A stretch of 64,000 nucleotides of DNA from Algoriphagus hitonicola (GTDB lineage Bacteria > Bacteroidota > Bacteroidia > Cytophagales > Cyclobacteriaceae), in assembly GCF_900113375.1 (NCBI RefSeq), contig NZ_FOPC01000006.1, forward strand, positions 31,459-95,458, read 5' to 3'. Within the stretch, counting starts at the first letter, position 1; each line of letters begins with the position of its first letter. A program made the position numbers and the translations under genes. Shown piece after piece: positions 25,547 through 34,830 of the stretch. The notes under the pieces were generated by a model that saw only the letters and a list, made by a program, of their open reading frames with translations, was not told the DNA's origin and searched no databases.

Positions 25547-27041
25547 GCCCAAGAGTCAATACTCCATTTAAAATCGAATTTTCCAATTCAGTGACTGGAC
25601 CTACATTATTTCCTTGGGAATCAATCACCTGATAAGAGGAATACAAGCCATTGTAAAGCTGATTAACCAGCGCAAAATCCACAGTCAAACTATTTAATCT
25701 GACTCCAACTCCACCGCTGATTTGGGTAGTGCTTCGATCAAAATTTGAATTGGTATAAGGATCTCCAAAATAGGCAAATCCACCTCTTAATCTGAAAATA
25801 TCCAATTTAGCCTCTGCGCCGAGACGGAAATTTACTGTACTACTATATATGCTGCTGATGGCTTCATTGTCAGGACCCTCATTAAAATCATTTGAATTTA
25901 AGCGTGCAGCACTATAATCTACATAATCCACGTCAGCTGAAATAAACCCGTTTTTCCCGAGAAAAAAGGTAGCCCCGCCACCAAGTTTCAGTGGTGTGCG
26001 AAGGCTATATGTACTCAGAAATAAATCTGTAAGCGCTTCTTCTCTTCCCAGGGTGACATCTTCTTGTTCGAAGTAGTAATTGTCATAATTGGCTACCATT
26101 CTAGCCTCATATTCCTCATTGAGACTATACCAGGTTGGAGACTGGAAAGTCAAACCCAGATTCACATAGTCAATAGGCTTATAAATTAATCCTAAGTTGA
26201 CATTGACTCCTGCACCATTGATAAATAAATTTTCTTCCAAACTGGAGTTTCGTAATGGCTGATCAATAAACTCCTCATTGTAGATTTTTCGAGACGCAAA
26301 ACTTATTGACCGAATTCCCAAAGATCCTCCTACAAATAACTTGTGGTCAAAATTAGCCCCATAGCTAAATGTAATTTGACTAGAAGAACCTTCCTGAAGG
26401 ATGTTTTCGTCCTGAAAAGGATTATCCAAGACAAAAGAATCATAAGTGTCGGGATTGTTTATAGGGTTGCCATCCTGATCAAATATCACGGGATTGATTT
26501 GATAAGTTAAGTAGGCCAAACCAGTCAACCCGAAAGTCTCGATTTGATTTTCGGGGATTCCAAAGGCATCTTGGATATAAAAATCAAGAATGGAATTATT
26601 ACCTATCTCGTCTGAGAAATACCCAAACTCATTGTTGAAATTTGCGATTCGTTGTATACTGATCCCAAATGCCCCACCTTTAAATGATCCCCGACTCAAT
26701 GGGCCTTTGGGATTGGCAAATACAGCTGAAATATTGGGGATTGTTACATTATCTGTATTGTAGCTTCTTCCCTGACCTAAATAGCGGGTATCAACTCCCC
26801 AATCAGTATATCCAAAGGATAAACTGGCTTCAGAGTTTCGGAAAAAGCCTAATCCGGCAGGATTTCCCGCAACATTCGAAACATCTCCTCCAAGTGACCA
26901 TTGGGTACCACCTATTCCCATTATCCTTGCCGAACCTGTGGGATTTGCTTGACTAAAACGAAAAGCATCCTCAAAATAACCGCTTTGCGAAAAAGCCGGA
27001 AAGGAAAGCAATAACAATACAATTAAACTGCTATATCTCAT
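25536..27041 (-). CDS. FadL/OmpP1-like outer-membrane protein
   Basis: A 501-residue outer-membrane protein with signal peptide MRYSSLIVLLLLSFPAFSQ. The N-terminal region RFSQANPTGSARIMGIGGTQ and the DVSNVAGNPAGLGFFRNSE segment resemble the FadL/OmpP1/TodX transporter family, in which the N-terminus forms a plug. The remainder alternates hydrophobic strands and polar loops and ends with GVLTLGLSF, a typical barrel end. Members take up hydrophobic compounds; the substrate is unknown. It is monocistronic and its 3' end overlaps aroK by 11 bp. Confidence 0.83.
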   Translation of the reverse strand: MRYSSLIVLLLLSFPAFSQSGYFEDAFRFSQANPTGSARIMGIGGTQWSLGGDVSNVAGNPAGLGFFRNSEASLSFGYTDWGVDTRYLGQGRSYNTDNVTIPNISAVFANPKGPLSRGSFKGGAFGISIQRIANFNNEFGYFSDEIGNNSILDFYIQDAFGIPENQIETFGLTGLAYLTYQINPVIFDQDGNPINNPDTYDSFVLDNPFQDENILQEGSSSQITFSYGANFDHKLFVGGSLGIRSISFASRKIYNEEFIDQPLRNSSLEENLFINGAGVNVNLGLIYKPIDYVNLGLTFQSPTWYSLNEEYEARMVANYDNYYFEQEDVTLGREEALTDLFLSTYSLRTPLKLGGGATFFLGKNGFISADVDYVDYSAARLNSNDFNEGPDNEAISSIYSSTVNFRLGAEAKLDIFRLRGGFAYFGDPYTNSNFDRSTTQISGGVGVRLNSLTVDFALVNQLYNGLYSSYQVIDSQGNNVGPVTELENSILNGVLTLGLSF

Positions 27042-27104
27042 GTAGTTTTTGAATTGGTAATACAGAATTATACGGTGCTGCTGGGATTACGGCTGATATT
27101 TGGC

Positions 27105-27132
27105 AAAAAAAAGGGGGGAATTAATTCCCCCT
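27105..27132 (-). terminator. Terminator of the glycine/serine-rich lipoprotein gene
   Basis: GGGGGAATTAATTCCCCC (27115-27132) is a perfect palindrome that includes the stop codon. On the minus strand it is followed by a run of eight or nine T (27105-27112 as A on the plus strand). Confidence 0.8.
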
Positions 27133-28497
27133 TCCTCCTCTGGAACCAGTTGAGACGCCTCCGCCTCCTCTGGATCCTCCAGTACTCATTCCTCCGCCGG
27201 AACTTCTGCTAGGTACTCCGACAGATCCGCTTCTACTAGGGAAGCTTGTTCTTGTATTACTTCTATTATAAGTAGGTGTTGTGGTCCTTCTCGTTGGACT
27301 AGTTCTATTATAGGATGGGCTTGAAGACCTATTATATGATGGACTACCGATCGCTCTCCTATTGTTGTAATTATTCATAGAACGATTAGGGCTATACGTT
27401 CTTGAATTTGGAGTACCCAGTGAGGATCTTCCGGCTGGCATAGCACTTCGAGTTCTTACCGCTGATGATCTATTCAAAGCTGGAGAATTTACATTTCTAC
27501 TGCTTGCTGAATTGGCAACTCTCGATCTGCTTGAGCTATAGTAGTCATTTTGGCTACTACCAAAATCTCTGGCCGTAGCTCTTGTTCTATCAGAAGAAAC
27601 CAAACTTCGGTTATTTCCCATCGCATCTCTTCTTGCTTGAGCTCTACTGGTACTAGGCAATACACCTGCCGAACCTCTATTCAGATTGGCATTAGCTAAA
27701 CCAGAACCACGAGTAGGTCTTGCGCCTCTAACCAGTCTTCTGTCTCCAAATTCATTACCAGGAAGAACATATATAGGTCTGGCAAATCCATAACCGGGTA
27801 AACCACCGAAGGCATAATTAGATCCCCAGAATGGATCGTAAAATCCACCCATTCCGAAACCGCCCATTCCAAATCCAGAACCCCAGAACGGATCATAGAA
27901 TCCACCCATTCCAAATGGTCTCATGAATGGTCTACCCCATCCGAATCCTAATCCAATAGACATGTTGAATCCAGGACGGAATCCAAAACCAGGTCTAAAA
28001 CCAAACCCAGGACCCCAGAATGGATCATAAAATCCTCCCATTCCTCCCCAAGGACTGAATCCTGACATCAGGCCCATATTGAAACCCATGTTGAACGCAG
28101 AAGCTGAGTTGAATGAATTATTCATCCCGTTTCCGGAATAGAAATTATTATAAACATCGATATCAGGATCACCTTGATTTTGTTCGCTAGCGCCTTCGTC
28201 GAAGTAAACAATCTCATCTTCTCCTTGCGAAGTATCAGACTGATATCTGGAGAGATAATCAGGATTTACGTTTCTGCTACTAAAGCTTTCGCCTGGAGCT
28301 ATTTCTGTCGAGGTAAGCGTCTCAAAATTCTCTGGTGTGTTATTCTGTACTGCGTATTCGGTAGACAATCTGGCATCAGATGCCATGAAATACATGTTGT
28401 CAGATTCTCCCATACTTGCCATCCTGTTGGTGTTGCAGGATATCAAGGTCAGCGAACCTAGAATAACTGAAGTTGATAATAAGGTTATTTTCCTCAT
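27121..28497 (-). CDS. Low-complexity surface lipoprotein with GMGGFYDPFWG repeats
   Basis: A 458-residue lipoprotein (lipobox LTLISC, Cys21). Three compositional zones follow. Residues about 22-130 are polar. About 131-240 are Gly/Phe/Met/Pro/Trp-rich with three copies of GMGGFYDPFWG plus FGFRPGF repeats. About 255-458 are very rich in Arg, Ser, Asn, Thr and Tyr (SYNRSSSPSYNRTSPTRR-like), ending in Gly/Ser/Arg. No enzyme motif is visible. The composition suggests an intrinsically disordered, possibly adhesive or matrix-binding surface protein. Function is not known. Homologues with similar composition are common in Bacteroidota. Confidence 0.78.
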   Translation of the reverse strand: MRKITLLSTSVILGSLTLISCNTNRMASMGESDNMYFMASDARLSTEYAVQNNTPENFETLTSTEIAPGESFSSRNVNPDYLSRYQSDTSQGEDEIVYFDEGASEQNQGDPDIDVYNNFYSGNGMNNSFNSASAFNMGFNMGLMSGFSPWGGMGGFYDPFWGPGFGFRPGFGFRPGFNMSIGLGFGWGRPFMRPFGMGGFYDPFWGSGFGMGGFGMGGFYDPFWGSNYAFGGLPGYGFARPIYVLPGNEFGDRRLVRGARPTRGSGLANANLNRGSAGVLPSTSRAQARRDAMGNNRSLVSSDRTRATARDFGSSQNDYYSSSRSRVANSASSRNVNSPALNRSSAVRTRSAMPAGRSSLGTPNSRTYSPNRSMNNYNNRRAIGSPSYNRSSSPSYNRTSPTRRTTTPTYNRSNTRTSFPSRSGSVGVPSRSSGGGMSTGGSRGGGGVSTGSRGGRGN

Positions 28498-28580
28498 GGT
28501 TGATTTGAATTGTTACTTCTTATACGTGGCTAAAGAACGAGGGTTATATTTTTAACTTATATTTGTCCCACTCAATTTAG

Positions 28581-28611
28581 CAAAAATAAAGACATTTCAT
28601 ATCCAAATCAA
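28581..28611 (-). promoter_or_regulatory. Bacteroidota-type promoter for the lipoprotein gene
   Basis: Read on the minus strand: TTG (28611-28609), a 20-bp spacer and TATTTTTG (28588-28581), an exact TAnnTTTG box. The leader to the ATG at 28497 would be about 75-80 nt. The -33 element lies just before the proS start codon (28617), so the two divergent transcription units overlap. Confidence 0.5.
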
Positions 28612-28616
28612 CAACG

Positions 28617-30098
28617 ATGAGTAAAGGTTTACCAAAACGTAGTGAAGATTATTCCCTTTGGTACAATGAATTAGTGAAGAGGGCTGATTTAGCCGAGAAT
28701 TCTGCGGTTCGTGGATGTATGGTGATCAAGCCCTATGGCTATTCTATCTGGGAAAAAATGCAGGCCGAGCTCGACCGAATGTTTAAAGAAACTGGCCACA
28801 CTAATGCATATTTCCCCCTTTTTATTCCAAAATCTTTTTTAAGTAAGGAAGCTTCCCATGTGGAAGGCTTTGCTAAAGAATGTGCCGTAGTCACGCATTA
28901 TAGGTTAAAAAATGCCGAGGATGGCAGTGGTGTAATCGTAGACCCTGATGCCAAGCTCGAAGAGGAGTTGATCGTACGGCCTACTTCTGAGACAGTGATC
29001 TGGAGCACGTATAAAAACTGGATTCAATCTTATCGTGATCTACCTCTTTTGGTCAATCAATGGGCAAACGTGGTCAGATGGGAAATGAGAACTCGTTTAT
29101 TTCTGCGAACTGCCGAATTTCTTTGGCAAGAAGGCCATACCGCCCATGCTACCAAAGAAGAGGCCATGGAAGAGACGATCCAAATGATGAATATTTATGC
29201 TCAGTTTGCGGAAGATTTCATGGCTTTGCCAGTAGTGAAGGGAAAAAAATCCGAAAATGAGCGATTTGCCGGAGCAGATGAAACCTTCTGTATCGAGGCA
29301 TTGATGCAGGATGGAAAAGCACTTCAGGCAGGGACTTCTCACTTTTTGGGACAAAATTTCGCCAAAGCTTTTGACGTGAAATTTGCCAGCAAAGAAGGAG
29401 GACTTGAATACGTATGGGGAACTTCCTGGGGCGTGAGTACCAGACTAATGGGCGCTTTGATCATGGCTCATTCGGATGATAATGGGCTGGTTTTACCTCC
29501 TAAACTTGCACCAATTCAAGTGGTGATTGTGCCGATTTACAGAGGTGAAGCAGAATTGGAAGCAATCTCTGCCAAGGCCAATGAGATTATGGCATCCTTG
29601 AGAAAAGCCGGCGTCTCTGTGAAATATGACAATAGAGACACCTATAAGCCGGGTTGGAAATTCGCGGAATACGAATTGAAAGGTGTGCCATTGAGAATTG
29701 GAATCGGACCAAGAGATTTGGAAAATGGAACCATAGAGCTGGCTAGAAGAGATACGCTGACCAAGGAAACCTTTGACCTCAATTCCCAACCGATTGAAGA
29801 AAAAATCTTGGGTCTCCTAAGCGAAATCCAGGCAAGTATTTATAATAAGGCCTTCAAATTTCGCCAAGAAAAAACCACCGAAGTTAATTCCTGGGAGGAA
29901 TTCAAATCAGTTTTGAACAACAAAGCTGGATTTGTGTCTGCTCATTGGGATGGGACTTCCGAGACAGAAGAGCGGATCAAAGAATTGACCAAAGCGACGA
30001 TTCGCTGTATTCCTCTGGATCGAAAGGAGGAAGAGGGTGTTTGTATTTTGACAGGAAAGCCTTCTAGCGGAAGGGTTTTGTTTGCCAAAGCATACTAA
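28617..30098 (+). CDS. proS: Prolyl-tRNA synthetase (short, archaeal/eukaryote-like type)
   Basis: A 493-residue class II aminoacyl-tRNA synthetase charging tRNA-Pro. Class II features are visible: the N-terminal [18 protein letters not shown] segment, [14 protein letters not shown] (motif 1 region), [36 protein letters not shown] (motif 2), and [20 protein letters not shown] (motif 3). The C-terminal anticodon-binding domain and a zinc-like tail follow, ending in LFAKAY. The absence of the YbaK-like editing insertion marks it as the short type usual in Bacteroidota. A TATATTTG box at 28558-28565 is a possible -7 element. Confidence 0.95.
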   Translation: MSKGLPKRSEDYSLWYNELVKRADLAENSAVRGCMVIKPYGYSIWEKMQAELDRMFKETGHTNAYFPLFIPKSFLSKEASHVEGFAKECAVVTHYRLKNAEDGSGVIVDPDAKLEEELIVRPTSETVIWSTYKNWIQSYRDLPLLVNQWANVVRWEMRTRLFLRTAEFLWQEGHTAHATKEEAMEETIQMMNIYAQFAEDFMALPVVKGKKSENERFAGADETFCIEALMQDGKALQAGTSHFLGQNFAKAFDVKFASKEGGLEYVWGTSWGVSTRLMGALIMAHSDDNGLVLPPKLAPIQVVIVPIYRGEAELEAISAKANEIMASLRKAGVSVKYDNRDTYKPGWKFAEYELKGVPLRIGIGPRDLENGTIELARRDTLTKETFDLNSQPIEEKILGLLSEIQASIYNKAFKFRQEKTTEVNSWEEFKSVLNNKAGFVSAHWDGTSETEERIKELTKATIRCIPLDRKEEEGVCILTGKPSSGRVLFAKAY

Positions 30099-30135
30099 GG
30101 AGAAAGCGATTAAAAGTCGAACTCGAACCTAAAAT

Positions 30136-30160
30136 AAAAGCCCGGATTTCCGGGTTTTTT
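30136..30160 (+). terminator. Rho-independent terminator after proS
   Basis: CCCGG-ATTT-CCGGG (30141-30154) preceded by AAAAG and followed by TTTTTT. It lies 43 bp after the proS stop. Confidence 0.8.
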
Positions 30161-30223
30161 CTTTTTAAACATACAGGGTTCGTTTCTTTCTTGTATTTTA
30201 GAAATCTCATCGAAAAAGGAGCC

Positions 30224-30682
30224 ATGACTATTGTAATATTAACAGCACTGCTCGGCATAGGATTGATCCTTTTGCTTTTGGAAATCCTCTTTATTCCTGG
30301 CACTACCGTAGTGGGGATATTTGGTTTGTTGGTGAGTCTGGCAGGAATAGCCTATGCCTTTTTGAATTTTCCACCAGAGATAGCTTGGTGGATCACGGCG
30401 GTAGCCACTTTGCTGAATTTAGCCGCTGTGATTTATGGTTTTCGATCCGGAGTATGGGACAAGTTTTCGCTCAAGTCTTCCTTAAAAGGAGGTACATTCG
30501 ATGAGCGGACTGTAGGAGTGGAAGTGGGAATGAGTGGCAAGGCGATTTCGGATATCAAGCCAATCGGCAAAGCACTCATCAATGATGAAGTGTATGAGGT
30601 GAAATCTGATTCGGGATATATTCCTGTGGATTCCATCTTGACAATTATAAAAGTAGAAACCAATAAAATTATCGTAAAATAA
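30224..30682 (+). CDS. NfeD-like membrane protein
   Basis: A 152-residue protein with two or three N-terminal hydrophobic segments ([38 protein letters not shown]) and a C-terminal OB-fold-like domain (about 85-152: [20 protein letters not shown], then a short strand and [10 protein letters not shown]). This is the truncated NfeD type encoded beside flotillin-like proteins. It begins 2 bp... before the flotillin gene ends its own reading, i.e. one base separates the two genes. The frame extends upstream to a TTG at 30191, but the ATG at 30224 gives the normal N-terminus. Confidence 0.85.
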   Translation: MTIVILTALLGIGLILLLLEILFIPGTTVVGIFGLLVSLAGIAYAFLNFPPEIAWWITAVATLLNLAAVIYGFRSGVWDKFSLKSSLKGGTFDERTVGVEVGMSGKAISDIKPIGKALINDEVYEVKSDSGYIPVDSILTIIKVETNKIIVK

Positions 30683-30683
30683 T

Positions 30684-31694
30684 ATGGATCCTTCAAGTTC
30701 AATGTTTGTTTTGATCGCTGCCTTTGCAGGGATAGTATTACTCTTTATTTTCCTTTATTTCGTTCCAGTCAACTTGTGGATTACTGCGCAGTTTGCCAAT
30801 GTCAAAGTAGGAATCGGAGAGCTTATCGGGATGAGAATCCGAAAAGTTCCACCAAGTGTGATTGTCAACTCTATGATTACGGCTACCAAAGCCGGTCTGG
30901 ATTTGACTACCAATGACCTCGAAACGCATTTTCTAGCTGGAGGAAATGTCCCTAATGTAATTCGGGCTTTGATTTCAGCGGACAAAGCCAACATCAAACT
31001 GACTTTTAAACAAGCCACGGCGATTGATTTGGCGGGAAGGGATGTATTTGAAGCTGTTCAGATTTCTGTAAATCCAAAAGTCATCAATACGCCCAGCGTG
31101 GCCGCAGTAGCCGCCGACGGGATTCAATTGATCGCCAAAGCCCGAGTGACGGTGAGAGCCAATATCGCACAGTTGGTCGGTGGTGCAGGTGAAGACACGA
31201 TTCTTGCCAGAGTAGGGGAGGGAATTGTAACCTCAATTGGATCTTCTGCCAACCATAAAATTGTGCTTGAAAATCCCGATCGGATATCCAAACTCGTACT
31301 CCAACGGGGATTAGATGCAGGTACAGCATTTGAAATTCTTTCCATTGATATCGCAGATATTGATGTGGGAACCAACATCGGAGCCAAGCTTCAGATAGAT
31401 CAAGCATCGGCGGATTTGAAAGTAGCAGAAGCCAAAGCCGAAGAACGAAGAGCCATGGCCGTGGCCCTGGAGCAGGAGATGAAAGCCAAAAACGTAGAAA
31501 TGCGCGCCAAAGTAGTGGAGGCGGAAGCTGAAGTACCGAAGGCATTAGCGGAAGCATTTAGATCAGGAAAATTGGGTGTGATGGATTATTATCGCATGGA
31601 AAACATCAAGTCCGATACCTCAATGAGAGAGTCCATCGCCAATTCGGATACGGACAATAAGGATTCTGGAAAAGGTAAAAACGAGAAAAATTAG
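30684..31694 (+). CDS. floA: Flotillin-like membrane scaffold protein FloA
   Basis: A 336-residue SPFH-family protein. An N-terminal membrane hairpin (about 5-30) is followed by the conserved FloA core: [60 protein letters not shown] and GVQ-like [14 protein letters not shown] long Ala/Glu/Lys coiled coil follows (about 235-300). Flotillins organise membrane microdomains together with NfeD proteins. It starts one base after the nfeD-like stop, so the two form an operon ending at the hairpin at 31728-31752. Confidence 0.92.
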   Translation: MDPSSSMFVLIAAFAGIVLLFIFLYFVPVNLWITAQFANVKVGIGELIGMRIRKVPPSVIVNSMITATKAGLDLTTNDLETHFLAGGNVPNVIRALISADKANIKLTFKQATAIDLAGRDVFEAVQISVNPKVINTPSVAAVAADGIQLIAKARVTVRANIAQLVGGAGEDTILARVGEGIVTSIGSSANHKIVLENPDRISKLVLQRGLDAGTAFEILSIDIADIDVGTNIGAKLQIDQASADLKVAEAKAEERRAMAVALEQEMKAKNVEMRAKVVEAEAEVPKALAEAFRSGKLGVMDYYRMENIKSDTSMRESIANSDTDNKDSGKGKNEKN

Positions 31695-31727
31695 GCTGAT
31701 TCTCAACCCTAAAAATATTTTTGATTT

Positions 31728-31752
31728 AAAAGGGGCTTTACTGGCCCCTTTT
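31728..31752. terminator. Bidirectional terminator between floA and the WG-repeat gene
   Basis: AAAAGGGGC (31728-31736) pairs with GCCCCTTTT (31744-31752), loop TTTACTG, followed by TTCTTTTTT. It overlaps the stop codon of the convergent WG-repeat gene. Confidence 0.85.
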
Positions 31753-33300
31753 TCTTTTTTGCTTAATCGGTTCTTCTTCGACTACGATAATGGGTTGATA
31801 GGTTCCTCTTGCCAAGATTTGCTGAGTCGTCTGATCGATGGAGATTTCTTCATAATCCAAGGGAAGTTTGACATCTCCAGACTCACTGATTACTCCCATC
31901 TTTTCATTTTTTCTGACAATGATCAGATCTGATTTTTCCCGCTGTACAAAGTCGTATTCCGCTTCAAGTAGGAGTTTCCCTTGTGCATTTGCTAGGCCAA
32001 TTTTACCATTTTTCGAAAAGAGAAAATATCCTCCATCTGTTCGGGAGATTTGATCAAACCCGTCTTCAAAAATTGAATGGCCGCTCTTGTCCAGCAGAAA
32101 CCATTTTTGATCTTTGCTGGCTAGTGCAAAATTCTGGCTAAAGCCTTTGATTTCATTCCATTGGGCAGACGAAAGAATACTCCCCCGGGAATCCATCAAT
32201 CCCCAAAAACCTCCATGTTTAAACGCGGCGATAGATTCCGAAAAGGTAGAGACCTCTTGATATTCAGGCTCGATTTTCCATTCTCCCCGCTGATTTACAA
32301 AGCCGAAGAGACCGTTTTTTTGAGCAGGGAAAAGTCCTCCTTTTCCATTAAAAATCCCCTCAAGGCTATCGGTGGGCTGGACAAGCCAGCCTTGTTTTCC
32401 CAGCAATCCTAATTTTTGATCCCGAAATCTCACTTGATAAATATCCCGCTCAATCCGATTTACCTCAGTCATTCCTACCGCATCCAGCAAAATCCCATCC
32501 TCCTCCATCACACGGCGAAGTTTGCCATGGATGTATTCCAGCATCAGGTCATTTTCATAAGTGATTTTATGAAAAGAATTGTAGCGAACATTTGCTCTGA
32601 TGGGATGTCCCTCGATCAAAAGGTACTGATCCTCGTCATATCCGTAATAAAAATCTCCTCGAGTATGAATCAGTGAATCAATAATTGGCTCCAAGATCGT
32701 CCTACCCTCCATATTGATCAATCCAAAGCCCGTCTCGGTTTGAGCTAGAAGATAATCCCCCTCATTGTCTGAAAGTTGAAGATAGCCTTGACTTGGGTTT
32801 GGAGATAAGGGGAGGAAGAATTTTCCCGACTTCTGAGCAATTACCTGACCATTGTGAGTGATTTTTGCCTGATCAAATTCCCCCAAAAAGCTGCTTTTAT
32901 CTTTACCCCGATCATAAATCCAGTATTCGTTTCCTTTCCTGGCCAAAAGCAGATTAAGGTAGGTTTCGATTTCCTCAAATTCCAGTGGTAGAACCTTTTG
33001 ACCATATTCATGAAATGCGCCGATCCCTTTTTGGTTTTTGACCAAAATCCAAGGTTCTAAATACTGATACAACTCATCTCCTTCCAAGTTTACACTCGGT
33101 TGGTATTGGGAATTGAGTAAAAATAAACTGCTGTCGGTTTTTCCGATTTTTACCGATTCACTGAGAAGAAAAATGGATTGATAGACTAATCTGCTTTGGA
33201 GTTGATATTGGCTGTTGTAAAGTTCCCAGGTTTGACAGAAAGATGGAAAAACAGAAAGGCAGGAAATGAGAACTACAAGGCTCAGTTTAAGGCGATACAT
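31738..33300 (-). CDS. Secreted WG-repeat protein
   Basis: A 520-residue exported protein (signal peptide about 1-22, SVFPSFCQ). It contains several WG beta-hairpin repeats with the usual pattern, a 'fG(l/f)in..G' turn followed by '..p.yd.i': FGLINMEGRTILEPIIDSL, LGLLGKQGWLVQPT, FGFVNQRGEWKIEPEYQEV, WGLMDSRGSILSSAQWNEI, IGLANAQGKLLLEAEYDFV and MGVISESGDVKLPLDYEEI. The C-terminus is basic (KQKRKRGQ). WG repeats form beta-solenoid-like surfaces; the role is unknown. It is a single gene bounded by hairpins on both sides. Confidence 0.85.
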   Translation of the reverse strand: MYRLKLSLVVLISCLSVFPSFCQTWELYNSQYQLQSRLVYQSIFLLSESVKIGKTDSSLFLLNSQYQPSVNLEGDELYQYLEPWILVKNQKGIGAFHEYGQKVLPLEFEEIETYLNLLLARKGNEYWIYDRGKDKSSFLGEFDQAKITHNGQVIAQKSGKFFLPLSPNPSQGYLQLSDNEGDYLLAQTETGFGLINMEGRTILEPIIDSLIHTRGDFYYGYDEDQYLLIEGHPIRANVRYNSFHKITYENDLMLEYIHGKLRRVMEEDGILLDAVGMTEVNRIERDIYQVRFRDQKLGLLGKQGWLVQPTDSLEGIFNGKGGLFPAQKNGLFGFVNQRGEWKIEPEYQEVSTFSESIAAFKHGGFWGLMDSRGSILSSAQWNEIKGFSQNFALASKDQKWFLLDKSGHSIFEDGFDQISRTDGGYFLFSKNGKIGLANAQGKLLLEAEYDFVQREKSDLIIVRKNEKMGVISESGDVKLPLDYEEISIDQTTQQILARGTYQPIIVVEEEPIKQKRKRGQ

Positions 33301-33330
33301 GAACGAATGGTAAATTTGGCCTAAATATAA

Positions 33331-33367
33331 AAATGACCAAAAGACTAATGTGATCTTTTGGTCATTT
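33331..33367 (-). terminator. Terminator of hemA
   Basis: AAATGACCAAAAGA (33331-33344) and TCTTTTGGTCATTT (33354-33367) form a perfect 14-bp stem with a 9-base loop. On the minus strand a TTTATATTT stretch follows. It lies about 18 bp past the hemA stop. Confidence 0.85.
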
Positions 33368-33385
33368 ATTTATGTTCGGTGATTT

Positions 33386-34654
33386 TTATCTGTCTTTATT
33401 CTCCCTGTCCAAGTCAAAAAGATCGGAAATGATGTCGATCATTTCTTCAGCTTCATCTCGCTTACAGGCTGCTCGAAGCTGGACTACAGGAACCTTGAGG
33501 ATTTTCTGCATCATACTTTTGGTGATTTTATCGATGATGGCAAATTCCTCCTCGGTTGAATTTTTCAAGTATCTACTGAGCTCTTCTTGACGGATCTGTT
33601 CCAGCGACTGCTTGAGTTTATTGATGGTAGGGGACACCATCATTTCTTTTTTCCAATTGTAAAATTCCTCTATGCTCTCCAGGATGATATCCTCCACTTT
33701 AGAGACTGCCGCGAGTCTTTTTTCCAAGGCTTCGGATGCTTTGCTACGGATATTGTCCACATTGTACAAAATCACACCTGGCACATCTTCCACGGTAGTT
33801 TCGATGGATCGAGGCACAGATAGATCGACCAACAATTTATAGGATTGGATCTCAAATTGACTGACGAGCTGCTTGGTAATGAATGGATCGTCTCGATGAA
33901 TAGAGCTGACAATTACATCCGCTTCCTGCATGGCTTCGAGACAATTGTCAAAAGGAACGACCTCAAAACCCATTTCTGCTGCTATCGTTTCGGCTTTCGA
34001 AATGGTTCGGTTCGTTATTTTAACTTTAGCATCGGGAAGATAAACCATGTTTTTGGCTACATCTTCGCCGATTTCACCCACCCCTATCAATAAAATTCTC
34101 GGCTGATAGGTATTGGAAGTAAGACTATCGATCAATTCAATAGTAGCGTAGGAAAGCGAGGCTGCTCCATCTCGGAAAGTGGTTTCCTGCACAATCCGCT
34201 TATTGGTAAAAAAGATGGTGTGCATCAAGCGGTGCAAAAACGGCCCAGCCATATCCAAATCCGCAGAAGCTTGATAAGCACGCTTCACTTGATTGGAAAT
34301 CTGTATATCACCGACCACTTGGGCTTCCAAACCCATAGCTACCCTAAACAAATGATTGATGGCCGTTTGGTCTTCGTTGAAAATCTCAAAATACTCTAAA
34401 TAGTTGACCACATCGGACATTCCCTTTTCCAGCCCGATCAATTTTATTATCTCGGTACTTAGATCTAAGTCATGGCTGTAATATACCTCTGTACGGTTGC
34501 AGGTAGATAAAATCAAGGCATCATTCATACTGAAAAACTCCTTGAGCTTCAGTAAGATACTGTGAATAGATCGTTCATCCAGTGCGATCAGTTCTCTGAT
34601 CTGCACAGGGGCTGTTTTATGTGATAAACTTAAGGCTCTAAACTTGACTTGCAT
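33386..34654 (-). CDS. hemA: Glutamyl-tRNA reductase
   Basis: A 422-residue enzyme reducing glutamyl-tRNA to glutamate-1-semialdehyde, the first step of C5 haem synthesis. Visible are the N-terminal LSLSHKTAPVQIRE, the catalytic Cys52 in LILSTCNRTEVYY, EAQVVGDIQISNQVKRAYQ, the NADPH-binding LLIGVGEIGEDVAKN and ITNRTISKAE segments, and a C-terminal dimerisation helix region. Length is standard. A TAAATTTG -7 box on the minus strand (34681-34674) lies 20 bp upstream of the start. Confidence 0.93.
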   Translation of the reverse strand: MQVKFRALSLSHKTAPVQIRELIALDERSIHSILLKLKEFFSMNDALILSTCNRTEVYYSHDLDLSTEIIKLIGLEKGMSDVVNYLEYFEIFNEDQTAINHLFRVAMGLEAQVVGDIQISNQVKRAYQASADLDMAGPFLHRLMHTIFFTNKRIVQETTFRDGAASLSYATIELIDSLTSNTYQPRILLIGVGEIGEDVAKNMVYLPDAKVKITNRTISKAETIAAEMGFEVVPFDNCLEAMQEADVIVSSIHRDDPFITKQLVSQFEIQSYKLLVDLSVPRSIETTVEDVPGVILYNVDNIRSKASEALEKRLAAVSKVEDIILESIEEFYNWKKEMMVSPTINKLKQSLEQIRQEELSRYLKNSTEEEFAIIDKITKSMMQKILKVPVVQLRAACKRDEAEEMIDIISDLFDLDRENKDR

Positions 34655-34830
34655 AGGTCCAATTCTTGCAGTGCAAATTTAACAGAGATTGCGCTCCATC
34701 AGGTTCATTCTCGTATTCTATTTGACAATTTAGAATATATCTAAATAGAATTTCTGTCACAAATATCGAAGAAATTGAAATTCTAGTCCAATATTATTAA
34801 CTTATCCGTTATTGATAGATTCTATTTCGG
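34655..34830. promoter_or_regulatory. Divergent intergenic region with overlapping dyads
   Basis: Between hemA (minus) and the helix-hairpin-helix gene (plus). ATTTAGA-ATATA-TCTAAAT at 34728-34746 is a perfect 7-bp inverted repeat. It sits inside a second dyad, ATTCTATTT (34715-34723) against AAATAGAAT (34743-34751). A third direct copy of ATTCTATTT is at 34819-34827, just before the plus-strand ATG. The spacing suggests repeated half-sites for a regulator. The hemA -7 box TAAATTTG is at 34674-34681 (minus). Confidence 0.5.
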
